From Lichtheimia corymbifera B2541 (Eukaryota > Mucoromycota > Mucoromycetes > Mucorales > Lichtheimiaceae), in NCBI GenBank assembly GCA_000697475.1, contig JNEU01000632.1, positions 1 to 64,000 on the forward strand: 64,000 bases of DNA, written 5' to 3'. Below, in pieces: positions 24,860 to 39,499 of the stretch. The notes beneath the pieces are model-generated. The model saw nothing but the letters and a program-made list of their open reading frames with translations. It was not told where the DNA came from and searched no databases. How positions within the stretch are numbered: the stretch's first letter is position 1; the number at the start of each line of letters is the position of its first letter. The position numbers were made by a program, and so were the translations under genes.

Positions 24860-25288
24860 AAAGCTTAAGTGTCTCGAATCTAGTAAAGTCAGCGCTCGAT
24901 TAGAATAATGAGCCAAAAAAGCACACAAACAAAAGCAAGCATTGCATAAAGAATGTATCACAAGCAGTGATAAATCATTGTAAAAGCCATTAATGCTTAT
25001 GCATTGGATAGACAACATGTGTATAATAAAAAAGAAGAATATAAGTTTATATGTTACAAATCAATCATTGGCAAAGTGTTTGTGTGTATACATGCGATGA
25101 TGTGTGGGAGATGGAAGAGGATGAGGGATGATGCAGGAACCAAAAAGTTGGGTAGTTTGTGTGTTTGTGTGTGTGAGAGTGTGTTTGTTGCATGATTGAG
25201 AAAAGCTAACAATTATCTAGAATGATGAAAAAATGGTACGTGCGCGGTGTATGCATGATGCATGAAAAATGTTGGGACATTAATGGAT
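24860..25288. other. Convergent intergenic region
   Basis: 429 bases between the pyrophosphatase and dehydrogenase stops, with a GT-rich run near 25157-25188. No gene seen. Confidence 0.5.
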
Positions 25289-26448
25289 CTAATTGGTGGT
25301 GATCTGGACCTTAATGGCACCTGTAGAATAATCAGCAGCGGTCTTGAAAGCATTAATGGCATCCATCAAGTCGAATTTGTGGGTGATCAAGTGGTCGACA
25401 TCCAACTTGCCGCTAGCCATCAGGGAAATAGCACGAGGATAAGTGTGGTGGTATCTGAACAAGCCCTTGATATCGACTTCACGCATAGCAAAGTTGTTGA
25501 CGGGGAGAGACTGGTCATTCTTGCCCACACCAACCAAGCAGCAAACACCAGCATCACGAGTAGCCATAATGGCAGCACGGAATGAGGATTCGATACCAGT
25601 GCACTCGAGAGTGTATTCTGCACCTTCATTGTTCTTGGTCAATGCACGAATCTCACGAGCAACTTCAGTGTCAGGCTTCTTGGGATCCACTTGATAGGTA
25701 TAATCGGCACCCATTTGCTTGGCATATTCCAAACGAGAAGGCTGGACATCGGTGATAATGATGGGGCTCACACCAGTAGCTTTGGCAACAGCAAGAGTCA
25801 ACAAGCCAATAGGACCAGCACCAGTGATCAACAATGAGCGACCGAATGTAACACCACAACGCTCTAAAGCGGAAATGGCAACTGACAATGGTTCCAAAAG
25901 AGCACCTTGTTCATATGAGACATTGTCTGGCATCTTGTGCACCCAACGAGCAGGATGTGTGCAATATTTGGAGAGAAGACCGTCATAGGGAGGAGTAGAC
26001 TTGAATACAACATCTGGGCAAAGATGATAACGACCAGCCATGCATTGAGAGCAGTTGCTGCAAGGAATACCACTAAAAACAACACCAATGATATGTTAGA
26101 TCATTGTCTTTTCCCTCCTATTCACCATGCCTCTTCCAACACTTACGCTTCAATAGCAACACGATCACCCACTTTGAGATTGGTAACGCCTTCACCAACA
26201 GCTGTGACAACACCGGCAGCTTCATGTCCAAGCAACTGAGGTTTGGTAACGGGGAAGATACCGATTTCACCATACTTCCACAAGTGGATGTCAGATCCAC
26301 AGATGCCACAGGCCTTGACTTGCAGTTGTACTTCACCTTGAGCAGGCTTTGGGACAGGGAGTTCAATGATTTGAAGGTCATCGGTCTTGTTCAAGAGGAC
26401 GCCATAGTTCTTTGTGTTTTCATCAGGGATCTGAAAGTTGTTGCTCAT
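25289..26448 (-). CDS. Sorbitol/xylitol dehydrogenase (zinc MDR family)
   Basis: NAD-dependent polyol dehydrogenase of the medium-chain family. Exons 26448-26147 and 26072-25289 give 361 residues. Catalytic zinc ligands appear as CGICGSD and GHEAAG; the structural zinc cysteines lie in CSNCSQCMAGRYHLC. Next come FKSTPPYDG and the Rossmann motif GAGPIGLL, and the acidic residue after the nucleotide-binding strands (IIITDVQPSRLE) favours NAD over NADP. FKSTPPYDGLLSKY with EPLSVAISA is typical of sorbitol/xylitol dehydrogenases. It probably links polyols to keto sugars in the cytosol. Exact substrate preference cannot be read from sequence. Confidence 0.92.
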
Positions 26449-26835
26449 GATGGATGTTTGTATGGTAAATGGGGAGAAAAGGATATTTTTGTGCGGGGGG
26501 AAATTGCTGAAAGTGTCGAGTATTTATTAGTTTGAGGCATTTCACTACTGTAAAACAGGGCCGCAGTTGAGACCACGTTTTAGAACGGAGGACGACAGGT
26601 ATGCTGCTGCGTTGGAAAAAGGTTCAGTCAAAGCCGCCCTTGACCGAATTAGAGACACGATGCGATTGGTGACACTTTCACGGAATAATCGAAAACTTTG
26701 ATACCAAATGGAGAATTTTTTCAGGGATCGACCACCAATGAGAGTGCTTCTAAACGCCCGGTTACCAGATCAAATGACATCGACATTCTCTCCCCCCGCA
26801 TTCATCCCCCTTTCATCCCCCAGACTGTTGGCTCC
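26449..26835. other. Dehydrogenase upstream region and Trm4 3' end
   Basis: 387 bases. It carries the upstream region of the minus-strand dehydrogenase and, at its right end, the 3' end of Trm4. No further gene seen. Confidence 0.5.
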
Positions 26836-30181
<3,346 letters not shown>

Positions 30182-30324
30182 TGAGTGTTGTAAAAGAAAC
30201 AAAAGAAAAGAGAGAGTCCCGCTGCCAGCCACATTGTTCCCATTGCCCCCATTGGCCACATGAGACTTGGTCTCCTTTAGTAGAATACAGAATGCTTTAT
30301 ATATAATATATACAGGGGTTTATT

Positions 30325-30534
30325 TTACAGAATATACGGCATGAATTGGGATTGGTCGTGTAAAGCGAGGTGATTGAGTTGACATGTCAAGCCTGTGGGG
30401 TCGTCGTGTGTGTTGTCGTCAAGGCTTTCTGTTGTTACTGTTATTGGAGATGCCGCAGAACTAGAAGATGAATGGTTCTCTTGAGCATCTTGTGATGCAT
30501 GTGATGTGGATGTGATTGTCGATGTATCAGGCAT
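30325..30534 (-). CDS. Small Ser/Asp-rich protein, unknown
   Basis: 69 residues from MPDTSTITST, or 102 if an in-frame upstream ATG at 30633 is used. It is rich in Ser and Asp, with the more hydrophobic end LNHLALHDQSQFMPYIL. The end loosely recalls a PABP-binding PAM2 motif (LNxxA then FxP), but the spacing is wrong, so this is only a remark. It lies 140 bases upstream of Trm4 on the same strand. I do not recognise a family. It is judged possible because the frame is clean and the composition is protein-like. Confidence 0.45.
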   Translation of the reverse strand: MPDTSTITSTSHASQDAQENHSSSSSAASPITVTTESLDDNTHDDPTGLTCQLNHLALHDQSQFMPYIL

Positions 30535-30633
30535 GGGCCACCGGGACGTGTGGGTGGAACAAAGAAAGAAATGTATGATAGGGAAATGATAGTGGATGCT
30601 TCTATTCAACGCGCCACCTCGAGCGAATGCCAT

Positions 30634-30955
30634 TTTTGGTCATCAGCTACTCTTCTACCGCAAATAGTCATGTAACGCCACAATGATATCAGAATGGAGT
30701 GCTTTGATTATGCCATTCAATGAATGACTGAGCATCCAGATCATTCGTGCATTGACCGCAGTAATCGCATATTCCAATGAAACAAGTGGCCATCACAACT
30801 TGGCAAGCGCAGCACATGCACGTGAGTCATGTTTTGCCCAAATCAACCATTTCCTCTGGCACATCTTTGTATTGCTGCGAGAAAGTCGATTATAATTGTA
30901 TACGTGAACAAAAAATAGCATCGCTTAGCACACAGTATCCATTATTTTTACAAGA
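30634..30955. other. Upstream region of two divergent small genes
   Basis: Roughly 400 bases between the Ser-rich gene and the WWE gene start. It ends in a TATA box. Nothing else seen. Confidence 0.5.
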
Positions 30956-30963
30956 TATAAAAG
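30956..30963 (+). promoter_or_regulatory. TATA box of the WWE gene
   Basis: TATAAAAG lies 75-82 bases before the ATG at 31038. An ATG immediately after it (30964) is too close to be within the transcript. Confidence 0.55.
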
Positions 30964-31037
30964 ATGGAAGCAAATCAAGGATTGACTCGACTTTACATTA
31001 TCCTTTTCATCTTTGAACAATCAAATCAACAATCAAC

Positions 31038-31244
31038 ATGGCCATCCAATGGGTTTATCAAGCTGGAACTATGTGGGTCCCCTTTGATCCACGCGCCAAC
31101 GCATCAGTCGAAAACTTGTGGCGTAAAGGACAAGCAGGAAACATTTACGTTGCATCTCTCCACGCGTATCTCTATGTCAATGGTCGTGGTCTTTATGCAC
31201 AACAATTCTCTACACGCATCGCTATTGCACGCACTGGATCATGA
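31038..31244 (+). CDS. Stand-alone WWE-domain protein (68 residues)
   Basis: A single-exon gene whose whole product is one WWE-like domain. The hallmark W, W and E occur at residues 5, 13 and 25 (IQWVYQAGTMWVPFDP, then SVENLW). They are followed by a strand-like NIYVASLHAYLYVN and the ending QQFSTRIAIART, which fits the conserved Q and R/I-R positions of the domain. WWE domains in PARPs, RNF146 and Deltex bind (iso-)ADP-ribose or mediate ubiquitin-pathway contacts, but there they are parts of larger proteins. A clean TATA box and short leader support a real gene. Ligand binding is inference; the fold assignment is by motif only. Confidence 0.75.
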   Translation: MAIQWVYQAGTMWVPFDPRANASVENLWRKGQAGNIYVASLHAYLYVNGRGLYAQQFSTRIAIARTGS

Positions 31245-31398
31245 CAGCCATCTCACAACACAGATCCATATCCAATTGTAGACTATGCCCATCTTTCATT
31301 GTATTCTATGTTGCTGCTGCACCCATTTTATGCCCCCATCCATTGCATTTGTTTCTGTATGCTAGATAATAAAATGAATGTATTTTTTGTATTACCAA

Positions 31399-33641
31399 TC
31401 AAAGTGCAAGCATGGAAGGTTTCTCTTCACTTTCTACCGGTATCCTATCACTAGTAGTTGCTCTATACCGTTCCTTGAGCCAATGTTCGTTGATGATCGA
31501 TTGCAAATGCTGTGGACGTAATCCATTATCAACCGCGGCTGAAATAGTGCTGCCTTTACTGTCAATTTCATCCTGGACCAATTTGGTGACCTTTTTGAGA
31601 GCGAGGCGTTGCAAAAAGACGTCTTGGCGTAATTGAGTGAGGTTGTTGAGATCATTTTCCAAGACAGCATCCAATTCATCAAAATGGCTCATCTTCAGAT
31701 CCAACTTTTTGACTTGAATATCAATGACCGAGTGCACCAGGCGTCGGATTTCACGTTCTTCAATACCCGCCAATGATTTGGCCTTGGCAGCAGCTGATCC
31801 CAATGCAACTGCAGCAGCCTTTTCAACTGTTGTGCGAGGTTTCTTACTGCCATTGCCTTGATCAATATCCATATCTTCGGTCTGTTTACGTTTGTTGCCT
31901 GATTCTTGATATTCAATAGCACAATCAGCAGCGACAGAGGCAAGTTCGGGATCCACAGCGGATGCAAGATAGGCAAGGATCGACATGACAGGGTTATCCG
32001 CTTGTGAAAATGGTGTACGTTTGTGTTCAAGAGTGCGTGAAGAAGATCCAGCCGTCGATGCCAAGTAAGGTTCTTCAATAGGAAGTTGAAGGAAATGCAT
32101 CACACATTGCTCACGTGTACGTGTACCCACGTGCTCAGCAATGGCGTTCCAGTCATCATCGTGCATCTCAATAGCTTCCAATAGCAGCAATGTTTCTTGA
32201 TCCGTCCATTCTTCTTGCTTGTGTTGGAATTGCACAGGCTCGTATTTGATAAAGTCGCTACTGAGGACTGTAGCAGGGAATCGACCTTCCTTGTAGCAAA
32301 TGGGACAAATATCCATATTCTTCGTCTTCAAGCTGTGATAGCGTTCGCGAGTGCAATCGGCTCCACATGTTGCACAATAGTAAGGCTTGCATTGAGCATC
32401 ATCCACTTGGCTTTGTGTGCCTTCAAATAACTTTTGTCGCAATTGAATGTTCATGCTCAATTCAGCTGCTGCATCATTCTTGCTGGCTGTTGCTTGTGCC
32501 TTGATACTGGGTCGAAATGGTTGCAATCCACGAGGTGTATCAGCAGTCAATCGGAAATGACCTGTAAAAGGTGGACCCACCGTAGATGGCCATGTTGATA
32601 AATCACACTAAGGACAAGAGAATATCGTAAGCACATGGGATAAAAAGATGCATAAACGTGTATGTTACTTACCTCGCTGTTGATAAGACCCCATTGTTCC
32701 AGAAAAGCATGCACTCGCATGATAGCACACACGTCACCTGCCAAGTTACGTCTGCATGCTGTCACTGCCAAATATTCACTTGGATTCAATCGATATGTGT
32801 TGATCATGAAATCACGATAATCTTGATAAATGTTGGGTGTCTTGGACTTGTTGCGACCCGTAAAGAATTCTGGCAATGACACTCGCTCAATGTCATGGAT
32901 CTTGGTGATATCGAACCATGAAGCATATTCTGGCACATCCACTTTTTGAGTCTGCTCCACGAGATATTGACGCGCTTCTTGTTCAATCTTAGAACGCGTC
33001 GCTTCAGCTGATGGTGTCTCTTGTGATGATGTTGCTGCTGTTGCTGCTGATTCCTGTTGAGTAGCAGGTGTTGCTTCTTGTGCGGTTGGTGTTGGTTCCT
33101 GTTGTGTAGTTGGCTTTGGTTCTTCAGTAGTAGTGGTAGCTTCTTGTGTAGGCATTGGATGATCCTCTACAGGTGCAGCCTCTGATGTAGATGGTTCTTT
33201 TGCAGGTTCAGGTTGTTGTTGTTGTTCTTGTGCTGGAGTCGATGATGTTATTGATGGGGTTGTTGACTCTTCTGTTGTTGTTGTTGCAGGCGGTGGTGGT
33301 GGTGCACTTGACGCGGCAGTGTTTTCTGAAGCAAGAGTTTCTGTAGCAGGTGCTGCTGACACAGTAGTCGTTTCTGAAGCAGCAATAGGTGCCGTTGGTT
33401 CAGTATTCATTGATTCGGGTGCTGCTGAAGCTTCCGATGGTGTTGGTGCAGGAACAGCAGGTGCGTTCAAGGTTGAATCAAGGGGTTGCGATGGATCTTG
33501 TGCCGATGAAGTAGTTGTAGGTGCTGTTGAAGATTCCACTGCGGGAGTTTCACTGGACGTAGTATTTGGTGGTGCTGGTGTATCGTTATCGACCGTTGTC
33601 GAGGTAGGTGGTGCATCTGGCATAGGAGTGTCTTCACTCAT
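31399..33641 (-). CDS. SWI/SNF-RSC chromatin remodelling subunit (Swi3/Rsc8/SMARCC type)
   Basis: Scaffold subunit of ATP-dependent chromatin remodellers. Exons 33641-32673 and 32607-31399 give 725 residues. The N-terminal 220 residues are Pro/Thr/Glu/Ala-rich and disordered. The SWIRM domain (about 235-345) reads [49 protein letters not shown] and [16 protein letters not shown]-type zinc finger follows ([17 protein letters not shown], then [10 protein letters not shown]), then a SANT domain ([46 protein letters not shown]) and a C-terminal coiled coil (about 590-680) with LALKKV. All family parts are present. It ends tail-to-tail with the WWE gene, 154 bases apart. Confidence 0.93.
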
Positions 33642-34012
33642 TGCTGTTTGATTGGAAAGAAACAAGCGTGAATAGGTCACTCGTCTCCCACACAAAGACG
33701 TGCTATCGCCGGAGTTCAACTCAACATCACCAAGTCCCCGCTTACTACAGGACGGCTTGCCCAATCCAAACCAGACCCACATATCCAAGATATAAGCTCC
33801 CATCCTTTGATCTTTATTATTAAAATGGCTATTATTGAATATATGCATACATACGTACTTGGCGTATTCATAATGATACAAGTGAGAATCAATGGGACAT
33901 ACTTATGTCACCTACAACAAAGAGAAATCAGCAGGTGGATTTATTACACCAAGATGCTTGATCACTTTATCAGTTCGATCCATCATGACAATTATTCCCA
34001 CCCCCACTCACA
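33642..34012. other. Divergent upstream region of Swi3 and a small gene
   Basis: No coding frame of note. It ends at a TATA-like element for the following small gene. Confidence 0.5.
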
Positions 34013-34020
34013 TATAAAAA
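34013..34020 (+). promoter_or_regulatory. TATA-like element of the two-exon small gene
   Basis: TATAAAAA lies 49-56 bases before the ATG at 34069. Confidence 0.4.
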
Positions 34021-34068
34021 AAGGCTGTTTGCACCAACACACTATCCTACGCCTTCCTTTCCACTTGT

Positions 34069-34372
34069 ATGCCATATCATCGTCAATGGCCTTTGGTAAT
34101 AGGTCTCAAAGATAGTCTTTATGTAATCCCCAAATGAGGGTCTGGATGATGGTTCCACGTGATTATTCTTGGACACGACACAACAATTCTAAGAGATCCT
34201 GTATTCCTGGTGATTGTTTGGGAGTGATGATTAGGATGACGATCCCTCAAATGCAGAACAACATGTTGGCTCAACCGATGAGTATGGCATCTACCAAACC
34301 AATGGTGCCTGGTACAATATGTACGATGGTTCTGGGTATGAACACCACCCTCTACAACAAGCGGATGCTTAA
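34069..34372 (+). CDS. Small two-exon protein, acidic and Tyr-rich, unknown
   Basis: Exons 34069-34122 and 34235-34372, with a 112-base intron (GTAATC..GATTAG), give 63 residues: a basic/hydrophobic start (MPYHRQWPLVIGLKDSLY) then an acidic, aromatic tail with DDDPSNAEQ, GIYQTNGAWYNMYDGSGY and QQADA. The unspliced DNA has stops in this frame, so the gene depends on the intron. Support comes from the TATA-like element upstream and from coding-like composition only. No family is recognised. Confidence 0.4.
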
Positions 34373-34968
34373 TCAACGAATATGGTTACAAAACATTTCA
34401 TCTATCATTCGACTGGACCACCAGACGACAAGACACCATTTGGATAATAATATCAGTGAGCTTGGATCGATTATAACAGCATAAGGTACACCCATATATG
34501 ATCTCCAATTCGACATCATGGTCAACCAATAAACTACTTGTTCCGTATTGAATCCATGGAAATTGGATTGGCTCCCACCAAATTCTGTATCCTCAAATCC
34601 AAATTACTGTATCTTTTGACTACAGTGTGATTTTTCTTCAAAGGCGAGAATAAGTGGAATGCTTTTTTCTTGTTACGACTTAGGGGAGAAAGGAGATTGG
34701 CATCATTACTGGTCAATGTGTGTGCGTGTGTGTGTACAATGTTCACATAAATGCGCTAGACCAAAAAAGCAGATGCTTTTTTTTACCCTTTGGCTACCAT
34801 ACCATCATTGAAAAAAGCCTCTCGCTGCTGTTCTATTGGAATCTTTTGCCAGCATACCGGAATTGGATTAAAAGATGGGGCGGGGGGAACTTGCCAAAAA
34901 TACACATGTCGTTTCCGCACACCCCTCAACCAAAAGGAGCACGGTCTTTGGGGGTCAATGTGAAGCTG
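34373..34968. other. Intergenic stretch
   Basis: A plus-strand frame through 34134-34484 is the wrong-frame shadow of the small gene before it. GT-rich sequence lies near 34712-34736. Nothing further. Confidence 0.4.
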
Positions 34969-34976
34969 TATAAATA
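34969..34976 (+). promoter_or_regulatory. TATA box
   Basis: TATAAATA lies about 190 bases before the ATG at 35167, followed by AG-rich sequence and a TTTC repeat (35042-35060) likely within the leader. Confidence 0.5.
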
Positions 34977-35166
34977 GAGAGAGCGGATATAAAGACAAAA
35001 GGTATCTTGAACCACATATATCCACGTACACACGAACACATTTCTTTCTTTCTTTCTTTCATCGCTTGCCCCTTATCATCAACAAGCAACGTACCCGCCA
35101 GCACTCACCTTGTGAATATTATCAACATCAACGACAACAATTTATCAGCCCCCTCGATCATATACA

Positions 35167-35472
35167 ATGCTGCATTATTTTGTCGCCGACTATTGGACAA
35201 AGAGACGGCCCATGGTCAAAACATCACCATCAACACAAAATGAATTACAGCAACAAACAACCACTGAACAAAAAACATCCACCATGGTGCCCCCTCGTCC
35301 AAGTATGCCAACAGAAATCACACGATCCGCTTCGTGGGAGTCATTTTCAACAACTAGACCATGTTCAGCCGATTGGCACAGCAATAAGCAATCCTGGTCG
35401 TTTAGCGAAGATTATGTCTCTTTTCCAAGTCTGATTGAAGATGAAAAGGAACCTCAGTCTGCCTCACTATAA
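35167..35472 (+). CDS. Small Ser/Thr/Gln-rich protein, unknown
   Basis: A single-exon gene of 101 residues. It starts MLHYFVADYWTKRRP, continues with a Gln/Thr-rich part, then a Ser/Trp-rich region (RSASWESFSTT, KQSWSFSEDYVSFPSL) and an acidic end. RSAS and similar sites look like kinase targets, so it could be a small regulated protein; that is a guess. A TATA box and pyrimidine-rich leader precede it. No family recognised. Confidence 0.5.
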   Translation: MLHYFVADYWTKRRPMVKTSPSTQNELQQQTTTEQKTSTMVPPRPSMPTEITRSASWESFSTTRPCSADWHSNKQSWSFSEDYVSFPSLIEDEKEPQSASL

Positions 35473-37287
35473 CACCCATCATGCATTATGCCATTATCAT
35501 TCCATTTCCTCCCCCCCCCACCAACTTGTATATAGCAATGTCTTTCTTTTTGTATCATTCCCCCCCTTCAATCTACTGTATCTTATGCAATCATACGACA
35601 AGCGCACGCTAAAAGAGAATAAGAACAATATTCTCGACCCGAATTTTATTTCACTAGCATCCAATTATCATGAGCTACACTAAATGCACTTTCACCACGT
35701 GGCAAAAAAGATTCCCGATCAGCTGCCATATAAACTACTTGACCAATGCACGAGGAGATACAAAAGTATGGGGAGAGGCTAATATGTGCATCGTGTAATG
35801 AGTGGTCTGGTCACTGTTGTCCGATGCTCAACTCTCCCCCCCCTATGGGTACATATGTATGTACACTTTAGGCAGCATTGAAAGAAGAGGAACGTGATGA
35901 GTAAGGCACAATAAGGGTCGGGTACAAGGACCCGGGTTTGAATGGCCCTCTTCATTGCACCATACCGCTCTCTTCGTGTCAGCAATTGGTGCATGTTTAC
36001 AGTATATCACATTGGGTGGGTCATGTATATATAATATGTGCTACACCCAAAAAGCAGGGCACATATATTACACACACATACATAACACATGGATGAGATG
36101 CGTGACCTGATGTATGTGTGTGAAAGGCTTGTAAAGTGTCTCAGACGCATGATCGCCTACAACCAGCCATCAGGATACATCTATCTATATTCGGTGACCA
36201 TTTGTATTATACTACTACCAAGTCCCTGCATGTGAGAATAATACGCATGCAAAGGCAAATCGTATGAAGCACTCAAAAAGATGTGGGCAGGCTCTTTAGC
36301 AGAAATATGGGTGCACCAAAGATTTTCTTTATTCGTCATTAACGCCGAGATGACTGTAATATGTAGTACTTTTACTGCTGCTGATGAGGATGATGAAAGC
36401 TAATAGGGGCCAAGGCTTTCTACTGTCGTTCCTATCGAGCATGTTGGGGGGGGGAGGGGAATGTGAATGATGGGTGATCACCAGTGTATGCTGCATGTGT
36501 TGACCATTTTTCTCAGGTTGATTGTAATTCTGTTGGACAACATGTGATTCATTTCTTCTTCAATAAACCACCCCACTACCTATGATCGACCCTAGGTATT
36601 GCTTTGTATAGGGTGATCGTCATACGCATATTGCTCAGGATTATGGATGGATACTGTTAGCGCATGGAAAACAATAACAAGATCGGGTCAGATAGATATC
36701 TTTATTGATGAGGATATTCTACGACTTTCCCTGATGAGGAAGATATTGACACCAGCCTTCCGAATTTGGACACCACACATCCCGATTAATGCATGGTCAC
36801 CGCTGCTTCTAGATCACTTTTGGTGTAATACAATATTTTCCCATGCTTGTGTTACTAGCATTGATGAAAGATATCTCGTTCTTCAGTAAAGTACGAATGA
36901 GAAAGCAAAAGTGTCCGAGCCAGCCACAGGGGTACCTGGATGGTTGAGTCATATATGCCAATCTCGTTAGCCCATTCTCTTTTTCATAATCAAAGCTCTT
37001 TAATTAGGTCAGCTGTACTAGGATGGTAAAGTGTTACCTGGCTGATTTGCAGCAACAATGATAATCTTTCTTATTATTCGGCTCAAAAGAGAGACAAAGG
37101 TTGCCCACTCTATATATCCGCGTGTTTGCTCCATCGTTCCTGCTGACAACGCGACAAGTAATCACCTTGATTCTCATCACCGCATCAATTGAAACCATCC
37201 GCAATAACCATTTCAAATCCAACATGTTGACAGAACGACGCCCCAGAGATTGCTGCTCGTATGCTTCCTTTTCCATCCGGCCCTTGG

Positions 37288-37324
<37 letters not shown>

Positions 37325-37344
37325 TTTTCTTTTGGCCCTCTTCT
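35473..37344. other. 1.9 kb intergenic stretch before the right repeat copy
   Basis: I see no supported gene. A short open frame at 36647-36889 (+) has no family signal. A tRNA-like GGGTTTGAAT near 35930 was rejected. CT repeats followed by a T run at 37288-37333 mark the border of the repeat. Confidence 0.5.
37288..37333 (+). repeat. (CT)n microsatellite followed by poly-T
   Basis: About 14 CT units run into about 13 T residues, directly left of the right-hand inverted-repeat copy. Homology to the left copy stops here. Confidence 0.9.
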
Positions 37345-39446
37345 ACCGCAGCTCAACCAGGTGAAGATTGCTTGTGTTGCGGTGTAGTTGATGGCTGTTA
37401 TAGTATCATCCAAACTATGCATCACGTTCTAAACGGACCAAGGAAACCAAGCCGACCAATATCTCAATTCCTTCCATCTCATATACACAAGTAAGGCAGT
37501 ATTCAGATCCATATCCATAAGAAGTTGTATGTATTGAAAGAGGTTGCTACACGTAAGCTGCTTATATACGATGGCTATCTGCGGTTCACGTAAACAAGGC
37601 TGTAAGCAAACTGCTGCAAGTGAAGAACGTTGTTTCAGACAATGGAATAAAGGTTGTGCTAATGACAACCGCTGCAATGAATGCTGTTACGTTTGATGGT
37701 GACCGATGAGAGTGCAAACGAAGGTGTAGTGTCGAGGAAGGCACGCGTTGTACTAGAGTGACCAGAAGGCTGTGTGTACGCCATGGAGTTGCCATTCAGT
37801 CAACGACAAATAGGATCAAGATAGCTGCAGGATTGACATGATGGGTTGAAGCAGGACAATCGTTCGCAGGCTGTAGTGGTACTTGAATGGGGCAACCGTT
37901 GAGAACTGGAGGAAGAGACAAAGAAGGAGGGAGTGGAATAAGTGGTAAGTGGAAATTAAATAGGTCAGCACTGCCCTACCAATCCATGCACACTGTAAAT
38001 TGATCCATGACCTTGAGATTGCCTCCCTCAGACCTGAAACTTGCACACAATATGCTCTTGGACATGCTGATCAACTTTGTCTTAATAAAGAACCCATACT
38101 TCATTCAAAGATTTTGAATGGGAGGGTGTAATGTGCAGTTTACTATGATGGATGGAAATTCCGTACCTCGCCCAAATTCATGAAATGTCATTTAGTATGA
38201 ATTACCTTGGGATTCCCCGTTTTGAACATGAAACTTGGGTAAGAAGGTTCTCTGAGTCATGTTGATCAACTCCATTCATTTAAAAACCGTATGCTTCATT
38301 ATGATGTTTCAATGATCCGGCGGTCCAAATATAGGACGGATGGAACGCAAGCAGGGTGTATAGTGCACACCCCCGCGATTGTCCACTTCCATTGTGAAAC
38401 TTGGTCAGCCGGTCGGGCTTGGACGTGCTTATCATCTCCATTCATTTAAAAACCGCATGCTTCATTGTGAGAATTTGAATGGGAGCGTCTGACAATGAAC
38501 GGACCAGAATGTATATAGGGTGGACGGCCCATGACCTCGAGATTGCCCACCACAAACTTGAAAATTTCACACAAGGTGCTCTTGGACATACTGATCACCT
38601 TTTTCATAATAAAGAACCCACACTTCATTTGAAAATCTTGAATGGGAAGGTATAATGTGGGGTTTACTATGGTAGACGGAAAATCCGCACCCCGCCTGAA
38701 TCCATGAAATGTTATTTAGTATGCATAATCTTGGGATTCCCCATTTCGAAGTTGAAACTTGGTAAGAAGGTTCTCTGAGTCATGCTGATCAACTCCATTC
38801 ATTTAAAAACCGGATGGTTCCTTATGAGAATTTGGCATGCGGGACGATCCAAATGATGGATAGACAGTGTTATACGGCCCATCGCTCCGAAGATTGCCTA
38901 CCTCTATCGTGAAACTTGCACACAAGGTATCTCGGGTATGATGATCAACTTCGTTCTCATAAAGACCTCATGTTTCATTGTAAAGTTTAGACATGTAGGC
39001 AACTTTATGTTTTACATATGCTGTAAGCGTGATGCTATATGACAGGTGGTCTTTGTTGATTATGAAGTATCATGCAAATGAGCTGCGTTACACAAACACG
39101 TCCCTCTGCATCTTTAGCTCTATCAGCGTCTACCAACTTGATAATGAATAAACCCCACTTGTCATATAGTATCACGCTTATAGCATATGTAAAAACATAA
39201 AGGTGCCTGCATCTCTAAACTTTACAATGAAACGTGGGGTCTTCAATCGAACAAAGTTGCTCGTTGGGGTGAAGCGCACCTTGGGTGCAAGTTTCACGAT
39301 CGTCGTGGCCAATCTCAGATTCACCCAATGTCGCCACCAGCCAAAGTCGATCAGGTCGACCTCGAATTTTTTTTTCGACGAGGCTGGTGGTGACATCGCG
39401 GAATCTAGGATCGGCGCGGTTGATCATGAAACTTCTACACAAGGTG
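37345..39446. repeat. Right copy of the large inverted repeat
   Basis: Reverse complement of 1-2085. It includes the unit around 39320-39380 with CCACCAGCC...GGCTGGTGG symmetry (partner 58-115) and the series of roughly 90-base cores at about 165-190 base spacing (about 38050-39000). The non-satellite part (37345-38040) holds the Cys-rich reading frame. It runs on without a break into the satellite-like array. Confidence 0.85.
37561..37683 (+). pseudogene. Relic Cys-rich reading frame, copy 2
   Basis: Forty codons starting MAICGSRKQGCKQ and ending NECCYV before TGA, with Cys spacing C-x6-C-x9-C-x7-C-x5-C-x2-CC. Upstream at about 37354-37400 another Cys-rich stretch (AAQPGEDCLCCGVVDGCYS) is in an open frame. 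The two may once have been exons of one small secreted protein, but no convincing complete gene model could be made. The partner is at 1742-1858 (-). Confidence 0.3.
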
Positions 39447-39499
39447 CGCTACACCCCGACGAGCAACTTTGCTCGATTGAAGACCGCACGTTGCATTGT

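Noticed and set aside
33319..33651. Plus-strand Val/Ala/Gly-rich frame
   Set aside because: It is antisense to the low-complexity N-terminus of the Swi3-type gene and mirrors its repeats.
35880..35960. Possible tRNA around GGGTTTGAATGG
   Set aside because: No pairing acceptor, D or T stems and no good A box on either strand.
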